Shown: in pieces, positions 10,600 through 20,452 of the stretch | Numbering within the stretch: the first letter of the stretch is position 1 | How the letters are laid out: each line of letters starts with the position of its first letter | Assembly (NCBI GenBank): GCA_027596945.1 | Contig: JADGJH010000012.1 | Location: 1-46,045, forward strand | Direction: 5' to 3' | DNA: 46,045 nt | Source of the DNA: Physocladia obscura | Taxonomy: Eukaryota > Chytridiomycota > Chytridiomycetes > Chytridiales > Chytriomycetaceae | The notes under the pieces: model-generated | The model's database searches: none | What the model saw: the letters and a program-made list of their open reading frames with translations, nothing else | What the model was told of the DNA's origin: nothing | Made by a program: the position numbers and the translations under genes

Positions 10600-12275
10600 A
10601 TGGGTCGTTTTCACATGTACTGCACAGTATGCGGACTAGGAATGTCTTACCATAACGGATATTCTGTAATGCCAGTAAACACAATCGAATGGTGGGAAAG
10701 ACAACGAGGTTCGTGTTTCCATGGCATACAATGATGAGCTCTTTAACTGTTGACGCAACCAGCACTTGAAGCCGAAACTGGCGCATTAAGCCATATTGGG
10801 AACGTTGGATCATATGGTGACTTTGGTTGCAACACAAAACGGACAGTGCGCGAATGGGATAGTCTTGCGGTTGATTTCGCCAGCGACAAACAGTTTGCCA
10901 GCAAACGATACACGTTTAGCAATTACGACGACGATGCTGCGCGATCGTATCAGATACATTCGAAATGCGTTGCACTTCTCGTCCGTAAACTCACTGCGCA
11001 AAATCTTTCTGTTGAGAATTTCAATGATTGGCTCAAGACTATTTCTCCTATCACGCTGGATCGCGCGTTTCCGATTCGCGATATGCCCGACCCTTTTGAT
11101 ATTGTTAAGCTGCAAGAACAGTTTTTTGATATGTTTATTGGCAAAATGTGGATTTTGGCACCGTTCGATGCACCGATCGATTTTTCTTCGACGCGGCAAT
11201 TAGATTCTGATGCTGTTAATTGGTGGAAAAATAATATTAACACGTCACTTTTTGATTCGCAAGAATCTATAGACATTGCACGCCGTATTTTTCGGCATGG
11301 ATGTTATAATACGCTTGCATTAGGTGGAGAAAATTTGAACGTTAATTATAACTTGCAAAAAAAAATACATGTCTGGTTTGTGCTTCATTTTTTTTTTTTA
11401 AACAATAACTTTAGCTTAATATTTACTGAGAATTATTTTCAGGGTTGGTGATATAACAACTGCTCATGCTGATGCCGTTGTTCATCCCGCAACTACTTGT
11501 AAGTACACGCATTTGAAAAAAAACCGTAAACGTTTTAAATGACAAAATCCTAAAAAATTAATAAATAAAAACAAAAGTTGATGGCTGCAAAATAAACGAA
11601 GTCAAAATGACCAGATCTGTTCGAACCAATTTTACAAATATTATTCACATTGTCACTCCCACCAATGCAAATGTGGACATGATGAAATCTTGCTATGAAA
11701 CTTGTTTTGAAGTGATAGTGGCCAAAGATCTGCAATCAGCTGTATTCCCACGCCTGGCAGCCGATATATTTACTGCACACGATGAAGCAAGAATAGCCGT
11801 GGAAGCAACAAAAGCTATTTTACATGAAAATGCAGATCGATTTGACGAAATCGGATTTTGCGTTTCGGAGGCTGAATTGACTGAGTACAACGCGGTTATT
11901 GAAGATTTGTTTCCCATGAGTCTAGAAACAATAACTAAAGGAGCTAGAAAAGGAGATAATAATCACGTTGTGACGAAACTTGGAACTTTAAACATGGACA
12001 TTTGCCTACAAGTGATTGAATATTTGGATATTCACTCACTTCTTCAACTGTTTGGAGTAAATCGAAATTGGCAAGCCATGGGAAAACAGTGTTGGAGGGG
12101 AAAGTGCCGAGAAGAGGGATTTGCTTGTATACCTGGCCATGAAGCTGAGACTCTGAATAGAGAAGACATTGACTGGATGCGCATGTATTTTTGCAGCGAA
12201 TCTAGAAGCCGACGACGCGTCAACGACTGTGTGGACTGGATTGTTAAGTCAGTTGGAAATTTCAGCAAAAAATGA
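10600..12275 (+). CDS. F-box protein with a shortened macro domain
   Basis: Four exons, 10600..10708, 10763..11375, 11443..11498 and 11578..12275, give 491 residues with consistent phases. Start: ATG 10600 (MGRFHMYCTVCG, a CxxC motif). Residues 1-235 form an unrecognised N-terminal region. Residues 236-373 read as a macro domain, a fold that binds ADP-ribose: KIHVWVGDITTAHADAVVHP, then GCKINEVKMT, TNIIHIVTP, and AVFPRLAADIFTAHDEARIAVEATKAIL in two parts. The glycine-rich loop expected after the HPATT position is absent, and the GIYGYP-type loop is replaced by ADIFTAHDE. Residues 393-428 are an F-box (LNMDICLQVIEYLDIHSLLQ ... NRNWQAMG), which normally docks Skp1 in an SCF ubiquitin ligase. Inference: a substrate adaptor whose macro fold no longer binds nucleotide, or a decaying gene. 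Neighbours give no further hint. Confidence 0.8.
10709..10762 (+). other. Intron 1 of the macro-F-box gene
   Basis: 54 bases, donor GTTCGT, acceptor AACCAG, branch-like TTTAACT. Removing it skips two TGA and one TAA codons and joins WERQR to ALEAETGAL in frame. Confidence 0.7.
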
Positions 12276-12735
12276 AAATTATTTTTATGATTCATAAAGT
12301 AAAAGATTCTCAATTTTTGAAAGCATGTGATGAAAAGCATCATGAAGTATGTAGTGTGGGTTGCTGGGATTTTTTTTGTGATAGTTCGGGATGAAAAATG
12401 AATTTTGAGTAGGAAAGATTAAATTTATTTATAGAACAACGCTTTCATTTTGTGATCCACAATCATATCTCAGCACATCTCAGCAGCATGTGACTGAATT
12501 CCGAATGTCAGTCTATTTTGCATGCAAATTTTTTTCGAAAAAGATCCACCTCTTTTCTACGAGAATTCACAGATGAATTCACTTCTGTGCAAAAAAATGC
12601 ATTATTAATAATATGTAATTTAATGTTATATTGCCTTCTGTGCTTTCTTTCCGTTTTTGTTTTTATTCAAAATAAAAAACTACAATTTCAAAAACAGTTG
12701 TAAATAAACAGAATCATATACTCTCATTGAAAAAC
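12276..12735. other. Convergent intergenic spacer
   Basis: 460 AT-rich bases between the 3' ends of the macro-F-box gene and the ubiquitin-CTD gene. No gene, repeat or clear structure seen. AATAAA-like motifs near 12670 and 12703 could serve as poly(A) signals for the plus-strand gene. Confidence 0.4.
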
Positions 12736-15700
12736 TTAATCCAATACCATCGACGAAACCTGCTGGACTTTTCCCTGAACAATATCTTCCGCAGAACACC
12801 CAAACAGCACCTCACTTACTGCCAAAAATCCTCTGTCAAATGCCATTATTGGGTCTATATTTTGCACAACGACTGTATCAATCAGTGTCTCTTCAAAAAC
12901 GTGCGTGGCGCCTACAAGAACATGCAATTCCGCAAAATCGATTTCAAGACTTCCAGACCGTGACAGCGCATCCAGTAAATCAAATACTTTTGCTCGTTCT
13001 GCCATTTGATCGCTTTTTGACAGTGAAAAAGTCTTAAAAGATGATAGGATAGATTCTTGTTTCTTACAAATCCACGAATCACCAAGAGAAATTTTTGTCG
13101 GGTGCATTTCATCCAAGTGCATTTTTTCGTACATTTCTTCAAGTTTCGACGGAAAAGTTGTGATAAAGTCATTTAAAAGATTACTTTCTTGCGGATTCAT
13201 ATCCGGTAGTGTGTTTTGCGGAGTTTGAAAAACCGTATTAGGTTTGATCAAGGACGGATTGTGAGAATGCGAGGTTCGACTGTATGATGCAGCTGGGATA
13301 TATGATGGGCCAGTTGGAGTATATGGTGCGGAAGTTGGTGTGTATGATGGAGAAGTTGATGAGTATGATGGAGAAGTTGGTGAGTATGATAGAGAAGTCG
13401 GTGAGTATGATGGATAAGTTGGTGTGTAAGATGGCACATCACCGCCTCCGCGCATTCTCAATATCAAATTAATTTGAGCGCCACTTCTAATGTTATAATC
13501 CCCTAATGTGTGGCTGTCTTCCAACTGCTTGCCTTGAAATATAATACGTTGCTGGTCTGGCGGGATGCCTTCTTTATCCTGAATTTTTGCTTTCAGGCTG
13601 TTGATATCATTATCTTGATTCACCGCAATAATTATTTCTTTTCCAGTAAGAGTTCGAATTGTTACGTTATATTTGGTGTCAGCATATCTTGCCTTGATTT
13701 CTGCTTGATCAACGTCCGTTTGCTTCGCTATTTGAATCATTTCCTTCAAATTTTCGACATGATTTCTCACGCTGGCGACTTTTGTAGAGGCCAAATCACT
13801 TCGGACTCCATCAAACTTCATTAAATCGCTTGGAATCTGGTACTTCAGGATCAAATCCATCATGTCCTGCGTGAGCTGGATTTCTTTGTTCAGACTGTCA
13901 TGATTGAGATTCAAAAGTTTTTCAAGCTGCGGCTTGACTTGAATGATTAGCACGCCAAAGAGCGTACTTTCAAGCTGATTATAGCGCATTTAATAAATAA
14001 ATATAATTAACCAAGAGGCGGATTGCAAAATACCTGCATCTCGCGATACGCTTTTGCAAATTTCTGCATTTCAGGCGACAAGGACTTAATGGAATCTCGA
14101 AATTGCTTGCCACTGGCAATCATTTCCAAAAGCAATGGAATATTGTATTCGTCCTTGTTTTGCACAATGAAAGCATGCTTTGGATCGAAGACTGTTGAGG
14201 ACACGACTGTACCAATCATCAAAATGAAACAGCTGAATTGCCAAGCCCTTGCGACAAGCTTTAAAGACGATATGGAATCTCCCGCAAATGAATGAAATAC
14301 AGTGGCGTGCATGTAGCGTGATGCATTCACCAAGATCGTGGTTGAACTGTTGATTTGAACTGTGACATTTGCGTTTTCAAGAGTCCGGCTGATTGTCATA
14401 ATAGGATCATCTGAAGATTTGATTGTTTGCTCAATACTGAAGATTCCTTCCGGGAAATGATTTGGTTGACGAACTGAGTGGCTGAACAGACGCGGTTGAA
14501 ACTGTTCCTTAAATAATTTTTGATATTGTGATCGCATGAACAATGAAAAGTCCTCTGCTTGGATTTCTTTCCCGATTGCTGCAATCAACTGTGTGCGAAG
14601 AAGGTGTTCAATATATTCGATACTCAGCACAAATTGATTGGATACTGCCTTCGCATGCCTCAAAATTACCACCAATCTTGCTTCAGTGGCTGAAATCAAC
14701 CCGGTTTCTGGAAACGAATTCGTGATATGATCCAGTTTTTCCACTAAACTCCGTTTTTGTTCGACCAGGAACTGATCGACATCGTTTATTGATAACAAAA
14801 CTCGAGCTTCGTCTTGTTCTACATTTTCCTGAGGCTTAAGTTGGACAAGTGCCGATTCACTAGCAGCGACTTTCGTATTTTCGATTCTGGGCGACTCAGT
14901 TCCTTCAAACATTGGGACAATTGGTACGAATATAGTCGAAGGATTCAAAGATGACAAGTCCAGATTTGGGTTCTGAAGTTTTCCTGATAATGAAGGAATG
15001 AAGAAGCAGGTGACACTGTCACACCAGTTTGAAAAGTTTGAGAAAAATTCAGTTGCTGCCTCAATTTCGGTATTCCGCCGTGGGGTATGGCAATTTTCTT
15101 TGGTACGATCAATGGTGAATGAAATTTGCTGATTATCGTTGATAAGTTTGAGCAAAAGGGAAACATTAACATCGATGGGAGATCCAAAAGATATTGCTGG
15201 AAACGGTGGTACGTCTTTAAGTTGGGTCTTGATTTCGGATATTCCACTGGGCGAATTTGATGAGTATTCACAAAATATATTGTTCAATGCTCAAACAATC
15301 AAAACCTTTTTGATCCAAGAGCTACTTTACTTTCCGGGTTGTTTCCTTCAAAAAGAAATAAAGTCCACGAGTTTTCGAGAGCATAAATATATTCCGTGGT
15401 AGTGAAAACGACTTTTGTGGTTCTGGTGAGGAAAAAAACATAAATAAAGGCGTGAAAGAAATCAAATATGCTTGCTCGATTTTAGCCGATGATGTCCAGC
15501 TGCCTTGCGATGTTTGTGTTTGGATTTCAGGTGATTCGCTGATTGGGTTCAAGGAAAATATAGCTCAGCTACTTGATTGAAAACACAAACATAACACGAA
15601 CTCACTTTTGTGTCTTGATTTCTCCGACGAATGAGCACTTTTCCGTTGCGATAAACCGTAAAGTCACTGCGCGAAAAGCAGCCCATTTAACAATCTGCTT

Positions 15701-16005
15701 TAGTTTTTCCTGATCCAGACCAAGAACCTCCAGCACGTTCAAAATCGCAGCGAGCGCAGAAACAGAAACAAATTCCGCGAGGTGGAATTTGTTTGCGTAA
15801 GAGTGCGGCATATTTACGGGAAAAATCGGATTTCTTGTTCTGTGCAGAATGAGTTTGATCTATGTTTTTAAAACACCGCACACGTGAAGACAGCGATCAG
15901 TTCAAGAACAAATAACTCCACGTAATATCAACTCACGGCAGATTTTGTTTCGTTCAGGATTTGACGGAACGTAAACTCGTTAAAACTTGTTCCTCTTTTG
16001 ACCAT
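12736..16005 (-). CDS. Large protein with internal ubiquitin and RNA polymerase II CTD-like heptads
   Basis: Five exons (16005..15937, 15859..15606, 15538..15326, 15246..14034, 13974..12736) join in frame to 995 residues. Start ATG 16005 ([20 protein letters not shown]). The N-terminal part ([105 protein letters not shown]) resembles a conserved family I recall from protists and early fungi, function unknown. Residues about 685-760 are ubiquitin: [13 protein letters not shown]11, K27, K29, K33 and K48 kept, K6 is Arg, K63 is Ser, I44 and L8 kept, ending LRMRGG. Residues 765-813 are about seven CTD-like heptads ([28 protein letters not shown]). A 180-residue helical C-terminus follows. No signal peptide or convincing membrane segment. 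The reaction, if any, is unknown. Confidence 0.85.
13285..13431 (-). repeat. 21-bp coding repeat encoding CTD-like heptads
   Basis: About seven tandem 21-base units inside the last exon of the ubiquitin-CTD gene, each encoding a YSPTSPS-like heptad. The two most canonical units read SYSPTSL and SYSPTSP. Units decay toward the C-terminal side ([14 protein letters not shown]). Confidence 0.9.
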
Positions 16006-16695
16006 TTTCGACTGCAAATTTTTTCAACGACCCTCCTTCTTTTGGCTCACCAGCTTCCATTTCACCAAGTATTTAACCAACAATTTTCATTTGAATTCAA
16101 TGAATTCCGAAAAAATTGGTAAGATACAAGATGAGAATTCAAAAGGAATTCCAAAATTTTAATTGAATTGTGCTGGGTAGCTCAATTAGGGGTACCCGGC
16201 TCCGCTCGGCTCCGAGTTGATTGCAAACATTGAGCCAGCTTGCTGATCGACTCCAAGTCGAGCCGAGCTGCGTTATCAAAAAGTTGACTCAACTTCGAGC
16301 TGGCTTGAGCCGAGTTGTTTGAAGTTGGCATTTTTTACAATGAAAAAAATTAAAAGTAAAAATAAATAAAAAATTTTCTTTATTTCAGGCAACGCAAACA
16401 TAAATTAAGTTTGAAAAAAAATTGATTAAAATTATGAAAAATTTTTAATTTGTTTTAAATTTTTTTTAGCCATCTGGAACTATCAGTCCCAATTGAATTT
16501 CTTACGCAAATGCAAGTCAAAATATATTTATAAAACTGAAATAATATGCCACACCAATTCTAAGTTACCTTGAAAATAAATCTGGCTCTCTTGTCTTCCC
16601 TGATTATTCGAAGGATGAAGAAACACTTAACAGTTGATACAATAAAAAAAATATTAATCAGAAATCTTGATTATGATAATGATAAAACATTATTA
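16006..16695. other. Intergenic region with a GC-rich palindrome-like island
   Basis: No gene seen. At 16185-16335 a GC-rich block sits in AT-rich DNA and repeats the core GAGCCGAG/CTCGGCTC and GAGCCAGCTTG/GAGCTGGCTTGAGCC several times in both orientations. The rest is AT-rich with poly-A and poly-T tracts. The block may be a fragment of a MITE-like element or a structured spacer. Confidence 0.45.
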
Positions 16696-18155
16696 TTACC
16701 ATATGATCTCTATTTCCTTCACAACAAAATTCTCCAATGACCATAAACTATTTTTTCCCCAGAAAATGAATGTTATTGATGAAATTAATTTAAATGGAGT
16801 TTTCTGTACCCTTTTCCTGTTTTCATCATTTACACATAGATTTTCCAGCTTTCGCGCCAGAAGGACAATACTCAGAAGCTTTTCTTCTCGCTCATCTTCT
16901 TTCGTCTCGCTCTGAAGAAAAATAACATTAAAATTGAATTCAAAGAACAAAAAAAAACAATCAAACGCAATATAAAGTGCAAATATCATCAATTATATTT
17001 CCAGCGTTTGAAAATGACGGAACTGCTCGAAGTTGCTCACGAAAAGGAATCATGCGAGGATTTTGCCAGTCAATTGAATCATGGGGTGGAACTTTGCTAT
17101 AAAGTATTTTTTCATATTTGTCTAGAAACACGGTATAAAATTTTGATTATTTAAACAAAAAATAATTAAATTTGAAGTTTTTTTCTCACAGTGTGTGTAG
17201 TGTACTGGTGAGTTAGCTCGTCGATTGCGTCAAGAAATCGGGCGCGATCCAAAATACTACATGCATCAAGAAGTGAAAATCGTAAGGTAATACTCCAGCA
17301 AGGCATTTTGTGATTTTCTTCTTATCTGTAGTGCCAGCTTGCTCCTATTTTTCCTTTTATTTTCAAAAAAAAAAAAAGAAAAAAGTCTCACAACAAACAA
17401 ATGCAAAATTTGGTCAATAAGAGGATTTCCTTTAATTGATGGAATATCGTTGAAGGCAGCCCTAAATAGATCGATATTTATGGGGCCGTACAGTTGAATG
17501 GCGGATTTTTCATCAAGAATGTCTTCCCACATTTCATCCCGATTTATCGAGTCACTTCTATAATAATCCATGCCTACAAGCGGTGGCAGAGAAGCTGGAC
17601 CGGTAGTGCATGCGGATGGCGGTAATAATTATACAAATTGAGACGATGGCACAGCAGACAAGTTCAACACCACCGCCGAATGAGTTATAGCGTGATCAAT
17701 CGGAGTATTAGTTGCATACGGACTAGCCCTCTGTGATTGGGAATTTGAATACGATTGCGGCGGCGATTGCGACTGGATGGCTTCCAGCTGAGCTTCTAGC
17801 AGCAATGCGGGCCAAATAACCAGCCGAGCACATGCGTTCCAGGGCACAGCCTGCGCAATGACCGAGTGCATAATTCGGCTGGGCGTTTGATTCTTGTATG
17901 GCGCGGATCTGCGCTTTCAGGGATTCGTTTTCACCCTTCAGATTGGCCATTTGGCACGCTTTGCGCTCGCGACAAGCACGCTGAGCTTCGCGGTTTTGGA
18001 CAGTCTTCCTGCTGATAAGCGGCAATTTCGGTGCCAGTGGCGGCGCAACACCCTCCTCTTTTAATTCTCGGCGGGTTGTTCGCGGTGCTTTTATTTCCGT
18101 TATATTGGATTTGAAACGAACAAACGGGGCTTTCTGGTGTGTTTGGCAAATTTTT
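16696..18155 (-). CDS. YAP-type bZIP transcription factor, gene model uncertain
   Basis: Minus strand. An acceptor TTCAG at 18156 opens the frame leading to the basic region RKTVQNREAQRACRERKA and a short zipper-like helix (LKGENESLKAQIRAIQE). This matches YAP/Pap1-like bZIP DNA-binding domains (QNRxAQRAxRERK). A short Cys motif CAGCALERMC follows. Near 17797 the frame shifts by one base, from LARIAA to EAQLEAIQSQ; removing one A would restore it. A further switch is needed near 17600-17630 to reach MDYYRSDSINRDEMWEDILD. Two related helical modules then occur: YGPINIDLFRAAFNDIPS ... LLDACSILDRARFLDAIDEL (17215-17520), and PFREQLRAVPSFSNAG ... LLSIVLLARKLENLC (16820-17090). The first exon and the exact end were not resolved. 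It is either an intact gene with a sequence error or a recently broken one. Confidence 0.6.
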
Positions 18156-18615
18156 CTGAATTATCCTGTCGCTGAAATCTTGAATTATTTGCAAAATGAA
18201 TAAATTAGCTCTCCTGTGCCAAAATTTAGACTACTCTCACTATACCCTCTCAAAAAAGGAAAGTTGTTAAAATTGATTAGGATGAGACAGCGTAAAATCG
18301 GTGGCGACATATGCTATATTTCCCCCCAATTTGAACAACAAACCATGGCGGTATTCTTTTCTCTTTCAAAAAAAGCGACTGGGATTCGAGTTTTTAAATT
18401 GAATTACTAGAATCCTGAAAGCCAACTTGTTTAAAAAGTTGGATATTTCTAAAATATTTCTACAATCAATTCCAATACATTTCCACTGATGCTAGTTAAG
18501 TAGATTCAATCTCCAATGCCTGTTTCCACAATCATTGCAGTTTGAGCTGCCTAAGTTTCTCTTTCCTGCAACAAAGCAACGAAAGGGAACAAAGATTGTT
18601 CGCAAAGGAAATTTG
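18156..18615. other. Divergent intergenic region
   Basis: 460 bases between the bZIP gene (-) and the lectin gene (+). It should hold the first exon of the bZIP gene; candidates are the minus-strand ATGs at 18345 and near 18310, both short. Both promoters presumably lie here. No clear TATA box stands out. Confidence 0.35.
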
Positions 18616-20333
18616 ATGCGTTTGGCAACAGTTCTTTTGGCGTTTTGCGCGCTGTTTGGCAAGAACAGCGTCAGCGCAATCGATCCACCGGCGGAAGGCA
18701 ATAGTGCAGTTAACTCGGTAAACGCGGCAGAATTCAATACGGTGGACAACGTCGGCCATGGTGAACTCGAACGCAAATACGACTACAAGCAATCACTCAA
18801 GCGCCCTTTTTTTATCTGGAACGACTCGGCTCACAAGCAGATCCCTTTTTTTACGCATTACGGAGGTACTGGCTTTCTCCTCAGTGTATTTGGGTATTCA
18901 TACTAATTAATTTACTTGCGTATCCGCGTACCAGACACCCTTGCATCGAACGAACATCTGCGTCTCACTCCGTCGCTGCCCAATAAGGCTGGCTCAGTCT
19001 GGGCCAATAATCCAAATCCTCATAAGGAATGGCAAGTTCATTTTGCGTTCAAGGCATCCGGCCGTGCATATGCCGGCGGCGAAGGGCTCGCCTTGTGGTA
19101 CTCCAAGGAAAGAGCTGTATCCGGTAATGTTATGGGCAGCCAAGATAAATGGGATGGTGAGTTTTTCTTTTTCTTGACTGCGTTGAATAAACAACCGTCA
19201 AAGGTCTGGCGCTTATTTTTTCCACGTCTGCCCGCGACGATAACAGATTTACTCCATATATTTATGGTGCTCTTAATGACGGAAAAGAGATTGCCGGCAA
19301 GAATATGCGAAATAATAATATTGGAGCTGGTAATCTTGGAGGTTGTTTTAAAGACTATAGAAATATTGCACAGCCTGTGTGGGTTCGTGTGACGTACAAA
19401 AAACGCCAGCTACGGGTAATAATAATAATAAGAACATTTTTCTTTTCAGACTGACTCTTTTTGCGTTTTGCAGGTAGATATTGATTTATACAAGGATGGT
19501 TATGAATTTATCGAATGTTTTCGCTCAAAAGACGTTGATCTCCCGGTTGGCAACTACTTTGGAGTGTCTGCATCCACGAGTTCTCTTACGTATGATGATC
19601 ATGATGTTCATGGCATTGAAGTTTTTGAAGTCCACCCGCATCCACGAAAAAGCAAGAGCAGATATCAAGATGAATATGTGATTGACGGAGCAACGCAAAA
19701 ACGAATCGATGAAGCGAAAGCTGCTGTAGAAGAGGCGCAGCAAAGTTTTGTCGATGCTGGACTGGCTGTCGAACCGGAACGTGAGGCTCCGTTTAACGTA
19801 TGTTTTTTTTTTTGTCTTTTTTTGCTCCAATTCATTTTATAAAACAGCCGCAAATGGTGCAAAACCTGTTTGAAAACCAATTCAAAATTATTGAAGCGTT
19901 GGATCAACTTGAGCAAAAGGTGCAAAAGTCTCCACAAGACGCTGTTGAAAGCACCCATGAACGTGCAAATGCGGGAATCAGGAGTGCAGTTCGACCGGTG
20001 GACCAAAAAGTTGAAGAAATCAAAGGAAAAGTTGATGCGTTGGAAACAAAACTCGCAGCGTTAGATCGAGATATTAAAGAGCTTCTCAACGTGTTTCACA
20101 AAGGAAATTCAGCTGGTCAAATGAAACTGAACGAAGTTTCGCAAAAATTGGACGAATCCCATCGAAAAATTAAAAACGCCGAAGAGTCGATAGTAAATGC
20201 AAAAATTGCTGCTCGAGGTGGATCCGTGTATGCTGAATATGGGTTATTTTTCATGATTGGGGCTGTTGTAGTGTATGCTGTGTCAGTGGTTTTGAGAATG
20301 CGGAAGGACCGCACACCAAAAAAGTTTATTTGA
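18616..20333 (+). CDS. L-type lectin cargo receptor (ERGIC-53/Emp47-like)
   Basis: Five exons (18616..18865, 18935..19156, 19204..19415, 19474..19797, 19848..20333) give 497 residues with matching phases. ATG 18616 was chosen because it opens a signal peptide (MRLATVLLAFCALFGKNSVSA). The luminal lectin domain spans about residues 45-270: LKRPFFIWNDSA, DTLASNEHLRLTPSLPNKAG, WQVHFAFKASG, GGEGLALWYSKE, NRFTPYIYGALNDGKE, VRVTYKKRQLRVDIDLYKDG. This is the L-type lectin fold that binds high-mannose glycoproteins with calcium. A coiled coil (about 330-450) is followed by one membrane span (YGLFFMIGAVVVYAVSVVL), a short basic tail and a C-terminal KKFI, a dilysine signal for COPI retrieval to the ER. 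The protein therefore likely cycles between ER and Golgi as a glycoprotein export receptor. Length and layout match ERGIC-53 (human ends KKFF). Confidence 0.93.
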
Positions 20334-20452
20334 TTTAATTTTAAAAGCTGCAAATAAATTCGTTACAGTTTTTGATGGCAGTGAAAGTTTAAGGAACGCG
20401 TCTTTGTATGTGAATTCAGTTCAACGTGTCTTTGGATCATTCAAACATTGAA

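Noticed and set aside
10709..10762. Possible TGA readthrough or alternative genetic code
   Set aside because: A 54-base intron explains the stops, and the lectin, BCAS3, ZIP and eIF2D genes all end with TGA.
10810..11276. Antisense frames inside the macro-F-box gene
   Set aside because: Shadows of exon 2; the plus-strand frame has splice-consistent homology downstream.
11376..11442. Possibility that two separate genes meet here
   Set aside because: A GTTTGT donor and TTTCAG acceptor join KIHVW to VGDITT in frame, matching a macro-domain start.
13285..13431. A fragment of the RNA polymerase II largest subunit
   Set aside because: No RPB1 domain is nearby; the heptads are in frame with ubiquitin and the conserved host protein.
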